From: Cellvibrionaceae bacterium
GTDB lineage: Bacteria > Pseudomonadota > Gammaproteobacteria > Pseudomonadales > Cellvibrionaceae
Length of the DNA stretch: 41,894 bases
Assembly (NCBI GenBank): GCA_021151525.1
Contig: JAGKXD010000028.1
Location: 1-41,894 of the forward strand
Direction: 5' to 3'
In this document: positions 36,201 to 40,696 of the stretch, piece by piece
Numbering within the stretch: position 1 is the stretch's first letter
How the letters are laid out: each line of letters starts with the position of its first letter
Notes under the pieces: generated by a model
Seen by the model: the letters and a program-made list of their open reading frames with translations, nothing else
What the model was told of the DNA's origin: nothing
Database searches by the model: none
Made by a program: the position numbers and the translations under genes

Positions 36201-36928
36201 CCTTTAATGTGACCAGCGGAACTGACACCATTACTGATCTCGGTGTTGGTGGTAGCGATGTTCTTGTGGTTAGCTCTGGCGCAATTGCAACTACCACAGT
36301 TGGTGCAGCCTTTACTGCAACAGTTGCAACTGCTAACAATGGCACAGCAACCTTAAGTAGTGCGGCCTTTAATGTTGATTTATCTTTGGCAACAGGAACT
36401 AAGGGTTACTCTGTGACTAACACAGGTGGAGCCGCTACGTTTGTGGGTAGTAGCTTCAACGATACCTTAACTGGCGGTACAGGTGCCGACACCCTAAAAG
36501 GCGGAGCTGGCGCTGATACCATTAGTGGAGGCAATGGGGCTGATAACATAACGGGTGGCTCAGGTAACGATAATCTGACGGGTGGCGCAGGTGCTGATAC
36601 CTTTGTTTGGAATCTTGGCGATAAAGGTACAACGTCATCGCCTGCCTCAGACACCATCGCAGATTTCACTACCGGTGCGAGCGGCGATAAATTAGATTTG
36701 CGCGATTTACTACAAGGTGAAAACAGCGGAAATCTAACCAATTATTTGCACTTTGTAAGTGATGGTACCAACACAACGGTTTCGATTAGCAGTGCGGGCG
36801 CATTTAATGGCTCAAACTATGCGACAACAACGGATCAGACTATCGTATTGAATGGTGTCAATTTGACGGGCACTGATACAGCAATCATTACCTTGCTAAA
36901 AAACAACAACAATTTAATTACAGATTAA
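21293..36928 (+). CDS. Giant LapA/BpfA-type RTX biofilm adhesin (5211 residues)
   Basis: A cell-surface adhesin exported by the type I system encoded just upstream. The ATG at 21293 has TGGAG eight bases before it; an in-frame ATG at 21269 adds eight residues. Order seen: LapA-type retention module (residues 1 to about 120) with TAAG at 109-112; FVELTRVVE after the site; about 16 cadherin-like units (about 161-1743); 25 Ig/Calx-beta-like units (about 1744-4307); a PA14-like domain (about 4322-4500); one further cadherin-like unit (about 4504-4590); four RTX blocks of GGxGxDxLx nonapeptides (about 4690-5104); and a C-terminal secretion signal region (DTIADFTTGASGDKLDLRDLL onwards). Expected model, from the Lap family: the N-terminus plugs the outer membrane duct, keeping the protein on the cell until LapG cuts at the di-alanine. 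No signal peptide, as expected. The frame is open throughout. Synonymous differences between units argue that the array is real, not an assembly collapse. Confidence 0.95.
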   Translation: MANSVATVASLEGQAWAKGPDGKLRPLKVGDTVAADEVVVTASGAHIELDFGDGHPVTIAGGQEVLMNRDLWTDLASDNKEAAVDNESVQQALTVLNNGGDLTTSLDETAAGLDGGAASEGHSFVELTRVVEQTDPNAFNFGATNGDNGGTPNTQGSAPANNAPLVAPQGFTGDEDTVISGRVIANDVENDTLTYAIVGQPANGVITLDTATGDFKYTPKANYNGPDSFVITVTDDHGNSTTSTVNLSVTPVNDAPVTNDQNLTTPEDTPISGQVVATDIEGDTLSYSLSTNAAHGTVTLNAATGGFIYTPSADFNGSDSFVVTVNDGNGGITTSTITIGVTPVNDAPVTNDQNLTTDEDTPLNGAVVATDVDGDVLVYSVTTAATHGTVTLDAATGAFVYTPAANYNGPDSFVVTIADGNGGTTTSTINIGVIPVNDAPVTADQNLTTPEDTAISGQVVASDIEGDTLTYAVSTSAAHGTVTLDPATGGFVYTPSANYNGPDQFVVSVSDGNGGVSTSLIKIGVTPVNDAPVTSNLNLTTPEDTAIAGKVVATDVDNDVLTYSVASNAAHGSVTLNPATGNFTYTPNTNFNGSDSFTVTVSDGKGGVVTSVINIGVTPVNDAPTTSNQSLTTPQDTAINGSISATDPDGDTLSYSVSGNPGHGSVVVNPTTGTFTYTPTTGYNGSDTFVVKVSDGHGGTTTSTVTIGVQPPVVNHAPTANADTASTNEATAVTIAVRGNDSDPDGDALTVSGVTQGSHGSVVIDAVTGNPIYTPNAGFTGSDSFTYTINDGNGHTASATVNVTVNAVAPVNHAPTANADTASTNESTAVTVAVRSNDTDPDGNALTVSGVTQGANGSVVIDAVTGNPIYTPNAGYTGTDTFTYTIDDGHGATSTASVTVTVNAVAPVNHAPVSVADNITVAEGATATSLNGGATSVLANDTDADGNTLSAVLVSGPAHGTLTLNANGTFSYTHDGSETTSDSFTYKANDGTVDGNVVTVYIGVTPVNDAPVNSVPASQNLNENGTLVFNSGNGNLISVSDVDAGSATIQVTLTSTHGLISLSGTTGLSFLVGSGSSDATMTFTGSQADINTALNGLSYTPTAGYNGSASLQITTNDLGNTGSGGSKTDTDTISLTVNPAANHAPVAVADSISVAEGGTATVLVGGATSVLTNDSDADGNSLNAILVSGPTNGTLTLNADGTFSYTHNGSETTTDSFTYKVNDGTVDGNTVTVNIGVTPVNDAPVAVADTYSVNEGGTISATVANGILANDTDAEGSALNAVLVTGPAHGTLTLNTDGTFTYVHDGSETTVDSFTYKANDGSADSNIVTVTLNVTPVNDAPVAVADSITVAEGGTATVLVGGATSVLTNDSDAENNPLSAILVSGPANGTLTLNSNGTFSYVHNGSETTTDSFTYKVNDGSVDGNTVTVNITVTPVNDAPVAVADNYSVNEGGTLTTTVANGVLINDTDAENNPLTAILVTGPAHGTLTLNADGTFSYTHDGSETTADSFTYKVNDGTVDGNTVTVNIGVTPVDDPSVLVADTKTVAENTTATGNVLANDTDVDSTLTVASFDVSGVVGSFTAGQTATIAGVGTLKLETNGDYTFVPNAGWNGSVPQVTYTTNTGSSTTLDITVTHTNAAPETAAVSAAGDEDTVITVTLSGSDSDGTVAGFVIKSLPANGTLYSDAALTHTITAGDTVSGPVYFNPTANWNGSTNFTYAAKDNLGLEDATPATASITVNSVIDVTTVSLTASSSVAEGGSIVYTATLTDPAQTPVTFNLSNGATITIASGATVGTVSVLAPTDDVYLDASSVSVTISGTSGGGFESLVASNTAAVTTITDTVDTTTVSLSATGSVVEGGSIVYTATLTNPAQGAVTVNLSNGASITIANGATTGTVSVPTHVNNVYVDAGSVSATITSATGGNFEHLALDTTAAVTSVTDSQDTTTISLTGTGSITEGSSGTYTLSLTSTAQTAVTVTLNYSGVAANGTDINGATTVTIPAGSSSANFSIAALTDGLVEGPESFTVSIASATGGNFEDLAISGVANSVTTSVVDSDVATVSLTATPSLTEAGGTLVYTATISSAPVSNLTVTLSNGETITILAGQTTGTKSVSVAPSDDVYVDPSNISATITGTSGGGISVTINPAAAVTTITDTIDTTTVTLSATGAAVEGDSIVYTATVGAPVTGSPLVVHLDNGTDITIPVGATSANSAAVSVRTDDAYIQANQTLTVGISSTTGGNFEALNTSSTVSTVVSDNGSVTNVSLTAAANVNEGGSIVYTATVSNAVTGTPLVIHLNNGTDITIPVGATSASSSAVSVRADDAYAQGNQMLTVGITSTSGGNFEAINSSSTVSTVVSDNGSVTNVSLTAAANVSEGGSIVYTATVSNAVTGTPLVIHLNNGTDITIPVGATFANSTPVAVRADDSYAQGNQTLTVGISSTSGGNFEALNTSSSVSTIVSDNGTVTNVSLTATATVVEGGAIVYTATLTNPAQGAVTVNLSNGSSITIADGATTGTVSVATHADNVYADAGSVSVTISGATGGGFEQLTANPAAAVTSVTDTLDTTTVSLSATGTVVEGGSIVYTATLTNPAQGAVTVSLSNGSTITIADGATTGTVSVPTHADNVYVDAGSVSVTISGATGGNFEQLAISPAAAVTTVTDTINDTTVSLTATGTVAEGGSIVYTATLTNAAQGPVTVNLSNGSTITIASGATTGTVSVQAPADDANIDAGSVSAHITMATGGNFENLVVNSTPATTNVTDTITDTNLTLSAPATAPEGGSILYTATLTNPAQGALTIHLSNGATITIADGATTGSVSVAAPGDDVYLDSSNVSATITSTSGANFENLVVSPTAAVTTITDTIDTTTVSLSATASVAEGGSIVYTATLTNAAQGAVTVSLSNGATITIADGATTGTATVAAPANDVYVNTAPVSTTITSATGGNFESLSVNPAAAVTTITDVTDTTTVSLTATNSVAEGGSIVYTATLTNPAHGAVTVNLSNGSIITIANGATTGTVSVPTHADNVYIDAGSVSTTITTATGGGFENLAVNPAAAVTTVTDTVDATTVSLTASGTVVEGGSIVYTATLTHAAQGPVTVNLSNGSTITIANGATTGTVSVPTHADNVYIDAGSVSATITTATGGNFESLVVSPTAATTSVTDSIDVTTLSLTGAASITEGNSGTYTLSLNNPAQTAVTVTLTYSGVAANGTDITGQTTVTIPANSSSANFSIAALTDGLVEGTESFTVAIGTATGGNFESLVVGAANSVTTSVLDANTATVSLSATPSLTEAGGTLVYTATISSAPVSNLTVTLSNGETITILAGQTSGTKSIVIAASDDVYVDPTAISATITGTSGGGINVAVNPTAAVTNIVDTIDTTTVTLGAPTTVVEGGSVVYSATVNHAVTNSPLVINLSNGATITIPVGATTANSTPVAVRGDDAYTQGNQTLTVGISSTSGGNYEALNTTSTASTTVSDNGSVTSVILTAAANVNEGGSIVYTATVGNAVTGTPLVIHLSNGTDITIPVGATSASSSAVVVRADDAYIQGNQTLTVGISSTSGGNFESLNTATSVSTVVSDNGSVTNVSLTAAASVNEGGSIVYTATVGSAVTGAPLVIHLNNGTDITIPVGATSANSSAVAVRADDAYIQGNQTLTVGIASTSGGNYEALNTSSTASTVVSDNGSATTVTLSAAANVVEGGSIVYTATVSNAVTGSPLVIHLSNGTDITIPVGSMSATSSAVAVRADDAYAQGNQTLSVGISGTSGGNYEALNTSSTVSTVVTDNGDVTNVTLTAAANVNEGGAIVYTATLSNAVTGTPLVVHLSNGTDITIPVGATSATSSAVAVRADDAYIQGNQTLTVGISSTSGGNYEALNTSSTVSTVVSDNGSVTNVTLTAAANVNEGGSIVYTATVGAAVTGTPLVIHLSNGTDITIPVGAISANSSAVVVRADDAYAQGNQNVSVSITGTSGGNYESLNTSSTATTQVTDNSTSTTVTLSAAGAVNEGGTVVYTATVNNAVTGTPLVIHLDNGTDITIPVGATSATSAAVAVRADDVYAQGNQTLTVGISSTSGGNYEALNTSSTVSTVVSDNGTVTNVSLTAAATVVEGGSIVYTATVADAVTGTPLVISLSNGASITIPVGATTANSSAVAVRADDFYAQGSQALTVNITGASGGKYEALNTSGTVTTTVTDDSDVTTLSLTGAASIKEGQSGTYTLSLDHVAQTAVTVTLNYSGAAVNGTDYNGTTTVTIPAGASSVNFNIATLIDSLVEGNENFTVSIASKAGGNFESLVASSTANSVTTTIVDNNAPVAVNDPSAGNTVNTGLRSEFYSYNEGPDGPNLTTLAQINAFITTHNPSATFVATTFDYGSDYLFNNDLGRGTNLQAFLGSDAASLSTDPGDSSDAIIRMFGSVELNAGTYNFRVRGDDGYQIKVDGVAVATVDQIQSPTGTIHAQFTVATSGVHNIEILYWDQGGQAVFKVELSDDNGVTYNLMSSKPLTYSDVHPMNEDTSWTVSAATLLANDSDADGDTLTIVSVQDAVNGTVSMTGGNITFTPTANYYGLATYTYTVSDGHGGTDTALVSMNILPVNDVPVVSNVTVSATSITFTASDVDVGTTLTLNSPYAAAFGSPTVNNGTSTTLTLAQQSSAVTGTLKVTDATAPVDVIALSIGTSTGDTFDASGNSTATALYGFGGNDTLTGGSANDMIVGGLGNDTLTGGGGVDTFIIDGGTDTITDLGIGGSDVLVVSSGATANATVGADYTATSATTNSGTAAITTAGFGVNMAAATGTNGYTITNTGAAATLVGSGFADTLTGGTGNDTLSGGAGNDTLSGGLGNDTLTGGAGVDTFNVTSGTDTLTDLGVGGTDVLVVSSGATANVTVGAAFTAGNTTSNSGTVTMTTAGFNVNMASAIGSVGYSITNTGAAASLTGSSFADTLTGGAGNDTLSGGAGNDTLSGGAGNDNLTGGAGADTFNVTSGTDTITDLGVGGSDVLVVSSGAIATTTVGAAFTATVATANNGTATLSSAAFNVDLSLATGTKGYSVTNTGGAATFVGSSFNDTLTGGTGADTLKGGAGADTISGGNGADNITGGSGNDNLTGGAGADTFVWNLGDKGTTSSPASDTIADFTTGASGDKLDLRDLLQGENSGNLTNYLHFVSDGTNTTVSISSAGAFNGSNYATTTDQTIVLNGVNLTGTDTAIITLLKNNNNLITD
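21617..21628 (+). other. Predicted LapG cleavage site (TAAG) in the adhesin
   Basis: The codons ACC GCT GCA GGT encode Thr109-Ala110-Ala111-Gly112 of the adhesin. In Pseudomonas LapA, LapG cuts between the two alanines of a TAAG at almost the same position (about residues 108-109). A LapG-type protease is encoded at 39303-39959. Confidence 0.85.
21773..26521 (+). repeat. Cadherin-like/tandem-95-type repeat array in the adhesin
   Basis: Units begin with N-[DNH]-A-P. Six of exactly 276 bp start at 21773, 22049, 22325, 22601 and 22877, with the sixth at 23153 lasting 282 bp. Two of 291 bp start at 23435 and 23726, one of 297 at 24017, and an aberrant 402-bp unit at 24314. Four units alternating 297, 291, 297 and 291 start at 24716, 25013, 25304 and 25601. 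Two diverged units follow from 25892 and about 26210. Many contain D-x-D-x-D-G-like acidic loops, so calcium binding is likely. Confidence 0.85.
26522..34213 (+). repeat. Ig/Calx-beta-like repeat array of 25 units in four subtypes
   Basis: Units share a core like V-x-E-G-G-S-I-V-Y-T-A-T. Subtype A (300 bp; one copy of 297) starts at 26522, 26822, 28685, 28982, 29282, 29582, 29882, 30182 and 30482. Subtype C (345-348 bp, Calx-beta-like with SGTYTLSL and VEGxESFTV) starts at 27122, 30782 and 33872. Subtype D (294 bp, SLTEAGGTLVYTATISS) starts at 27470 and 31127. Subtype B (306 bp, first of each run 309, with PLVIHLxNGTDITIPVGA) starts at 27764, 28073, 28379, 31421, 31730, 32036, 32342, 32648, 32954, 33260 and 33566. 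Order: A2-C-D-B3-A7-C-D-B8-C. Confidence 0.9.
34255..34790 (+). other. PA14-like domain inside the adhesin
   Basis: The segment beginning LRSEFYSYNEG and containing GTYNFRVRGDDGYQIKVDG and HNIEILYWDQGGQAVFKVEL has the PA14 beta-barrel signature. PA14 domains often bind glycans, so this is the best candidate for a ligand-binding tip near the C-terminal, outward-facing end. The ligand is unknown. Confidence 0.75.
35359..36603 (+). repeat. RTX calcium-binding nonapeptide blocks in 372-bp super-units
   Basis: Four blocks of GGxGxDxLx repeats lie at about 35359-35462, 35731-35832, 36100-36204 and 36472-36603, separated by similar spacers (TDVLVVSSGATAN, NTGAAA). The GVDTF/GADTF point recurs at 35453, 35825, 36197 and 36596: spacings 372, 372 and 399. 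The last exceeds the others by 27 bp, exactly one nonapeptide. Confidence 0.9.
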
Positions 36929-36941
36929 TCCCGTTAATGTC

Positions 36942-36965
36942 TGCTCAAGGATGAGCAATATTTTT
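36942..36965 (+). terminator. Weak hairpin between the adhesin and the next small gene
   Basis: TGCTCA (36942-36947) pairs with TGAGCA (36952-36957) across AGGA and is followed by ATATTTTT. The short stem and broken T-run suggest partial termination, which would let the small gene be read at a lower level. Confidence 0.45.
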
Positions 36966-36982
36966 AGCTTTTGGAAATTGAT

Positions 36983-37312
36983 ATGTATATAAAACGAAAT
37001 CAAGACGGTGCAATTGTTGCGATTAGCCAAATCGCAGAGGGAGATATTAGTGAATTTGTTGGCGATGACTCCAGTGAGTTGCATTTATATTTGCAATCAC
37101 TAAAACCAGATCAGATGACAACCTTAGAGCAGTCTGATCAGGCTATGGCTCGCGTGATGGAAGATGTGATTAATTTATTAGTTGATCAAGGAACAATTCG
37201 ATTCACAGATTTGCCCGAAGCTGCACAGACGAAATTGCTATCCCGCCGCGAATTGCGTGGCCAACGCCAAGGAATGAATTTGTTAGATGATGGTGATGAT
37301 TTAAAGCTTTAA
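36983..37312 (+). CDS. Conserved-looking small acidic protein downstream of the adhesin
   Basis: A 109-residue protein with no signal peptide and no membrane segment, so cytosolic. The ATG at 36983 has TTGGA eight bases before it; an in-frame TTG at 36971 is less likely. It starts MYIKRNQDGAIVAISQ, has an acidic middle, a helical part ARVMEDVINLLVDQGTIRFT and then DLPEAAQTKLLSRRELRGQR. Similar small proteins are, from memory, annotated in Pseudomonas as tryptophan synthase beta subunit-like; nothing here resembles the PLP-binding fold of TrpB, so that name should not be copied. Its position 54 bases after the adhesin suggests a role with the adhesin or none that can be stated. Confidence 0.8.
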   Translation: MYIKRNQDGAIVAISQIAEGDISEFVGDDSSELHLYLQSLKPDQMTTLEQSDQAMARVMEDVINLLVDQGTIRFTDLPEAAQTKLLSRRELRGQRQGMNLLDDGDDLKL

Positions 37313-37323
37313 TAAAAGTTAAA

Positions 37324-37355
37324 TAAAAAAAGGCGCTCAGTAGCGCCTTTTTTTG
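37324..37355 (+). terminator. Bidirectional terminator between the small gene and lapD
   Basis: AGGCGCT (37331-37337) pairs with AGCGCCT (37342-37348) across CAGT, with A-runs before and T-runs after. It ends the adhesin-side transcript and, on the minus strand, the lapG-lapD transcript. Confidence 0.9.
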
Positions 37356-37362
37356 TGAGTAA

Positions 37363-39273
37363 TTAAATGCCCGGGCCAGTGAAACCATCAATGTCGAGTT
37401 GAATAAGCATTTCTTTTTCTGCCGCAGAGTGAACACCTTCAGCAATCATAAGCATACCTAATGAATGCCCAATTTTGCACAGGCCTGATAAGAAGTTTTG
37501 ATTGCCAATGTTGGTATCTATATTGCGCACAATAGCGCCATCTACTTTCAAATAATGTAAACCTATATCTTGGAGCTCTCGAATTTTCGTAAACTCCAAG
37601 CCAACATGTTCAAGCCCAATATGGCAGCGCATAGCTCGCAGTGCATTAGTGAAACTACGTAGTTCTGCCATATGGCGTAGTGCACAAGATTCTGGAAACT
37701 CAAGCCATAATTTATTGGCTTTATGCAGTGATTTGTTGAGTAGAGCCATTGCTTGTTCGCGAAAATCAGCGCTACATAATGAATCGGCAGAAATATTAAT
37801 AGCAATTTCTGAATCATCAGCAATATGCGCAAGCGCGCTTCGCATAACCTCCAAATCAATGCTTGGCATTATTCCCAAACGTGCAGCCCATGGCATGAAA
37901 TAGCCAGCGGGTTGCCAATCTTCATCAAGGAAAAGGCGAACAGGTGCTTCATCGTGTAGTTTTGTTCCCGTGGGGGTGAGCACGGGAAATTGTGCAAGTT
38001 GCAATGTTTTAAGTTGTAAGGCGTGATTAATAGCATCGCGCCAATCCGTTAAGTTGCGATGAATAACCGGGTGAAGATTATTGCTTAAAATAATCAGCGC
38101 GCGGTTACCTTTTAGTTCTGCCTGTGCCAAGGCACCATCCAATTTATGCATTAATTCATTACGCTTTTCACCGCTGATGTAGGTGCATACGGCTATGGGC
38201 AGTTGAATAGTTTGCAAATCGTTATCGTTTAATTGGGCGTTTAATTGCTCGGATAATTCGGCGCCCACAGATTCGGCGGAGGGATTGCTGGAAATGACGA
38301 GCATGAAATCGCTGCCGTTCAAACGACCTGCGTGGCTGCCTGGATAACGGCTAATAAACTGATGCAACACACCTGCAATTTGCAGCAGCGCATGGTCTGC
38401 CGCTGCGCGTCCAAAGTGATTATTAATTTCCGCTAAATTAAAAAAACGTACCACGGCAATTACACCAGCGCTATCACTGTCATCGCGATTAAGTTTGCTT
38501 TCCAATAAATTAAGAAAATGATTGCGATTGGGTAGCTCAGTCAAAGAATCCAGTTGCGATTCGCGACGTAGTTTTTCGAGTTGACGAGTTTCCTTTTCTA
38601 GCATGGTTTTCACGCTTTGAGAAAGCGTATTCATGGCGCGAACCAAGCGTTGAAATTCGGTTGTCTTGGGTTCATCTGATGTGACAAATCGCCGTTGACC
38701 TATAGCCTCCGCCTGTTTGATCACGGTATTTAAGGGGCTCGAAATAAATTTCAAAATGATGGTGCCAATCACACCGCTTAACATGGCAGCAATCACAAAC
38801 CAACTAAGTAGTTGCGATGTACTATGCCAAAGCGCTTGCCACGCATAACGCGAATGGCTTTTTACGGTTAGCGTCCCAAATTGCTGCCAGCCATCTTGAA
38901 TTTGGGCAACGCCGGGTTCAGCATCAAAATTGACTAAATGCGTAAACCAACTGGGGATGTTAGACGATGCAGCATTGTTTTTATTTTCCTCGTAGCGGCG
39001 CGATACTAAAATTTTCTTTTGTGGATCTTTTAAGGTTATGTATTCGTAATGCCCAGTATCAAATTGCGCGCTGATCAAGAGTTCAAGCGTGACGGGATCT
39101 TTCTCCATTTGCGATATGGAGAGCGCAAGTGACGTGGCGTTATCCATATTTTTTACGCGTAATTGTTCTTGTAAATAATCTCTGGCTGACATAATGCTAA
39201 TAATAAAGCTCCCGCCAAGTGCGAGGAGCAGCAACAAAATAATGCCAAGCCATAGTTGTTTGATTAACGACAT
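37363..39273 (-). CDS. lapD: LapD-type c-di-GMP receptor with degenerate GGDEF and EAL domains
   Basis: A 636-residue inner-membrane receptor: membrane segment 1 (about 6-28), a periplasmic LapD/MoxY-type domain (about 30-150) with Trp129 in GWQQFGTL at the place of the LapG-contact tryptophan of LapD, membrane segment 2 (about 153-176), HAMP (about 177-230), GGDEF (about 240-395) and EAL (about 415-636). The GGDEF motif reads NGSDF (319-323). The EAL motif reads EAP (442-444), the metal-binding DDFG reads EHVG (555-558), and the end reads GFTGPGI in place of QGF. It should thus bind c-di-GMP without making or cutting it. Expected role: sequester LapG when c-di-GMP is high. The gene follows lapG by 29 bases; AAAGAGAAG precedes the ATG. 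Confidence 0.94.
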   Translation of the reverse strand: MSLIKQLWLGIILLLLLALGGSFIISIMSARDYLQEQLRVKNMDNATSLALSISQMEKDPVTLELLISAQFDTGHYEYITLKDPQKKILVSRRYEENKNNAASSNIPSWFTHLVNFDAEPGVAQIQDGWQQFGTLTVKSHSRYAWQALWHSTSQLLSWFVIAAMLSGVIGTIILKFISSPLNTVIKQAEAIGQRRFVTSDEPKTTEFQRLVRAMNTLSQSVKTMLEKETRQLEKLRRESQLDSLTELPNRNHFLNLLESKLNRDDSDSAGVIAVVRFFNLAEINNHFGRAAADHALLQIAGVLHQFISRYPGSHAGRLNGSDFMLVISSNPSAESVGAELSEQLNAQLNDNDLQTIQLPIAVCTYISGEKRNELMHKLDGALAQAELKGNRALIILSNNLHPVIHRNLTDWRDAINHALQLKTLQLAQFPVLTPTGTKLHDEAPVRLFLDEDWQPAGYFMPWAARLGIMPSIDLEVMRSALAHIADDSEIAINISADSLCSADFREQAMALLNKSLHKANKLWLEFPESCALRHMAELRSFTNALRAMRCHIGLEHVGLEFTKIRELQDIGLHYLKVDGAIVRNIDTNIGNQNFLSGLCKIGHSLGMLMIAEGVHSAAEKEMLIQLDIDGFTGPGI

Positions 39274-39302
39274 AATAACTTCTCTTTAGGTAATGACTTT
39301 TC

Positions 39303-39959
39303 CTAAAAGCCTTCTTGTTTCATGCGTTCAAGCACATCTCTCCAGCGAGAAAGGCGTGCCGTAGGATCAATTTGTGGTTGTGCTTGATTGCCAACCCACA
39401 AACCATCACTGTTAAAACTAAAAACAGGTTGTAAATCAGTGCGCCTGTTTGCACTATCAATATCGGAAACCAAGCTATCCAAAATCAGGGGAATTGAGTT
39501 GGGTTGCTCATAATATCCAAGCACCATGTGCGCTTGAAATATTTTGCTGGATGGACCGCCAATTTGTGCTTTTACGTAAATTAAGCGTAGGTGATCAACA
39601 GAAATGCCCAATTGAATAAGTGTGAAATATTTGGCGATAGTGTAATCCTCGCAATCACCAGCGCCACTGCCCAAGGTTTCCAAAGGGGTCGCCCAATAAT
39701 CACTTACTTTCCAGTGAACAATATCATCTTCAAAACGCGTATTTTTATTAAAATAATCGTTAACGGCTTTTATTTTTTCTGGCGTTGATTTGGATTGATT
39801 GTTTTCGATCAATAAATTCCACGTATGCAGCTTCGTAATTCCTGCTACTCCAAAACGGGACTGCATGGTGGTTTCAATTTTAGTGCTGTTGAGTTCAGCA
39901 GAACAAAAAACACCACCCAGTAATAAGGTTGCAAGCAGATACCCGCGCAAATGGCGCAT
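39303..39959 (-). CDS. lapG: LapG-type periplasmic cysteine protease (transglutaminase-like)
   Basis: The protease that releases LapA-type adhesins by cutting the N-terminal di-alanine site. From the ATG at 39959 (218 residues) there is a good signal peptide (MRHLRGYLLATLLLGGVFCSA). An upstream in-frame TTG at 40022 would add 21 residues before it and is the alternative start. The catalytic triad is Cys103 (GAGDCEDY), His144 (QAHMVL) and Asp161 (LILDSL). The Asp and Glu flanking the Cys are the calcium-binding residues known in LapG. DYWATPLETL precedes the Cys as in Pseudomonas LapG. It lies directly before lapD and opposite the adhesin, completing the LapA-LapG-LapD set. Confidence 0.93.
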   Translation of the reverse strand: MRHLRGYLLATLLLGGVFCSAELNSTKIETTMQSRFGVAGITKLHTWNLLIENNQSKSTPEKIKAVNDYFNKNTRFEDDIVHWKVSDYWATPLETLGSGAGDCEDYTIAKYFTLIQLGISVDHLRLIYVKAQIGGPSSKIFQAHMVLGYYEQPNSIPLILDSLVSDIDSANRRTDLQPVFSFNSDGLWVGNQAQPQIDPTARLSRWRDVLERMKQEGF

Positions 39960-40074
39960 CCAGCGTGGATCTAGAAAACCTCGGTTTCCCAAGAACAATG
40001 GCGAGTCGGGTGGTAAGGTCAAAATAGGTTAGCTGGCCTGAATGTAAGGATGTCTTGAGTATAGCCAAGCTTTA

Positions 40075-40500
40075 CTATTTTACTTTCCAGAACTTTTGCA
40101 TTTCGATAAACATGAAAGATGATGTCCATGCAATCAAAACCACGCCGGTTAGCGCTTCCAAACCGGTTAGAAAACGAATATTGCCTACAGGATGAACGTC
40201 GCCAAACCCCAATGTTGTGTAGCAGGTGAACGAAAAATAAACGCAGTCGAGCAAGGTTTCTTCCATAGGGCCGATAAGCTCGCCAAACTTGCGGGAAATA
40301 ACCACGCCGTAAATACCAAACGCAAAAACCCAGACCTCAATCACGTGAGCTAAAAGTGCACCGAAAACCCCGAACAGTATGCTCAGCCGCCGATTGATAG
40401 GCAGTTTGGGAATGGTGAGCGAAAGCAAATTCAACACTTCGAAATGAATGAGAACAGCCACTCCGACCAAGATGCTGTTGATGATCATTATTAAAAGCAT
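40075..40500 (-). CDS. Small two-TM ion-channel-like protein
   Basis: A 141-residue membrane protein with an N-terminal hydrophobic segment (about 1-30), a second at about 42-66, a pore-loop region and a last membrane segment (about 108-132). The loop carries TCYTTLGFGDVHP, which matches the potassium channel selectivity filter (usually TVGYGD), so it belongs to the Ion_trans_2 type. No regulatory RCK domain is attached. It lies upstream of lapG on the same strand, with 52 to 115 bases between them depending on the lapG start, and may share its transcript. The link to biofilm control is inference only. Confidence 0.8.
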   Translation of the reverse strand: MLLIMIINSILVGVAVLIHFEVLNLLSLTIPKLPINRRLSILFGVFGALLAHVIEVWVFAFGIYGVVISRKFGELIGPMEETLLDCVYFSFTCYTTLGFGDVHPVGNIRFLTGLEALTGVVLIAWTSSFMFIEMQKFWKVK

Positions 40501-40696
40501 GGCACTACTCGCGATTGTAAAAAGGCAAGGGGGTTATTACGCAACTCATAAAGCTAGGCTAAGCTTAGATGTTATTTGCCTGTTCTTCACCTGTCGAATT
40601 CCAATTTCTGTTCTAAATCAATTGTGATCTGGCGTACACAAAATGCAAGGGCAGGGCGATATACTGGACACCAATAACTTTTTTGCGAGGATAAAA

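Noticed and set aside
21773..36603. CRISPR or minisatellite origin for the repeats
   Set aside because: Repeats are in-frame protein domains of about 92-124 residues with varied codons, not short identical DNA repeats with spacers.
36983..37312. Tryptophan synthase beta subunit-like annotation
   Set aside because: The protein is far too short and has no visible PLP-binding or TrpB motif; I left it unnamed.
40624..40643. A second CRP-like site (TGTGA...ACACA) upstream of the SYLF lipoprotein gene
   Set aside because: The half-sites do not fit the TGTGA-N6-TCACA spacing and the right arm is wrong.
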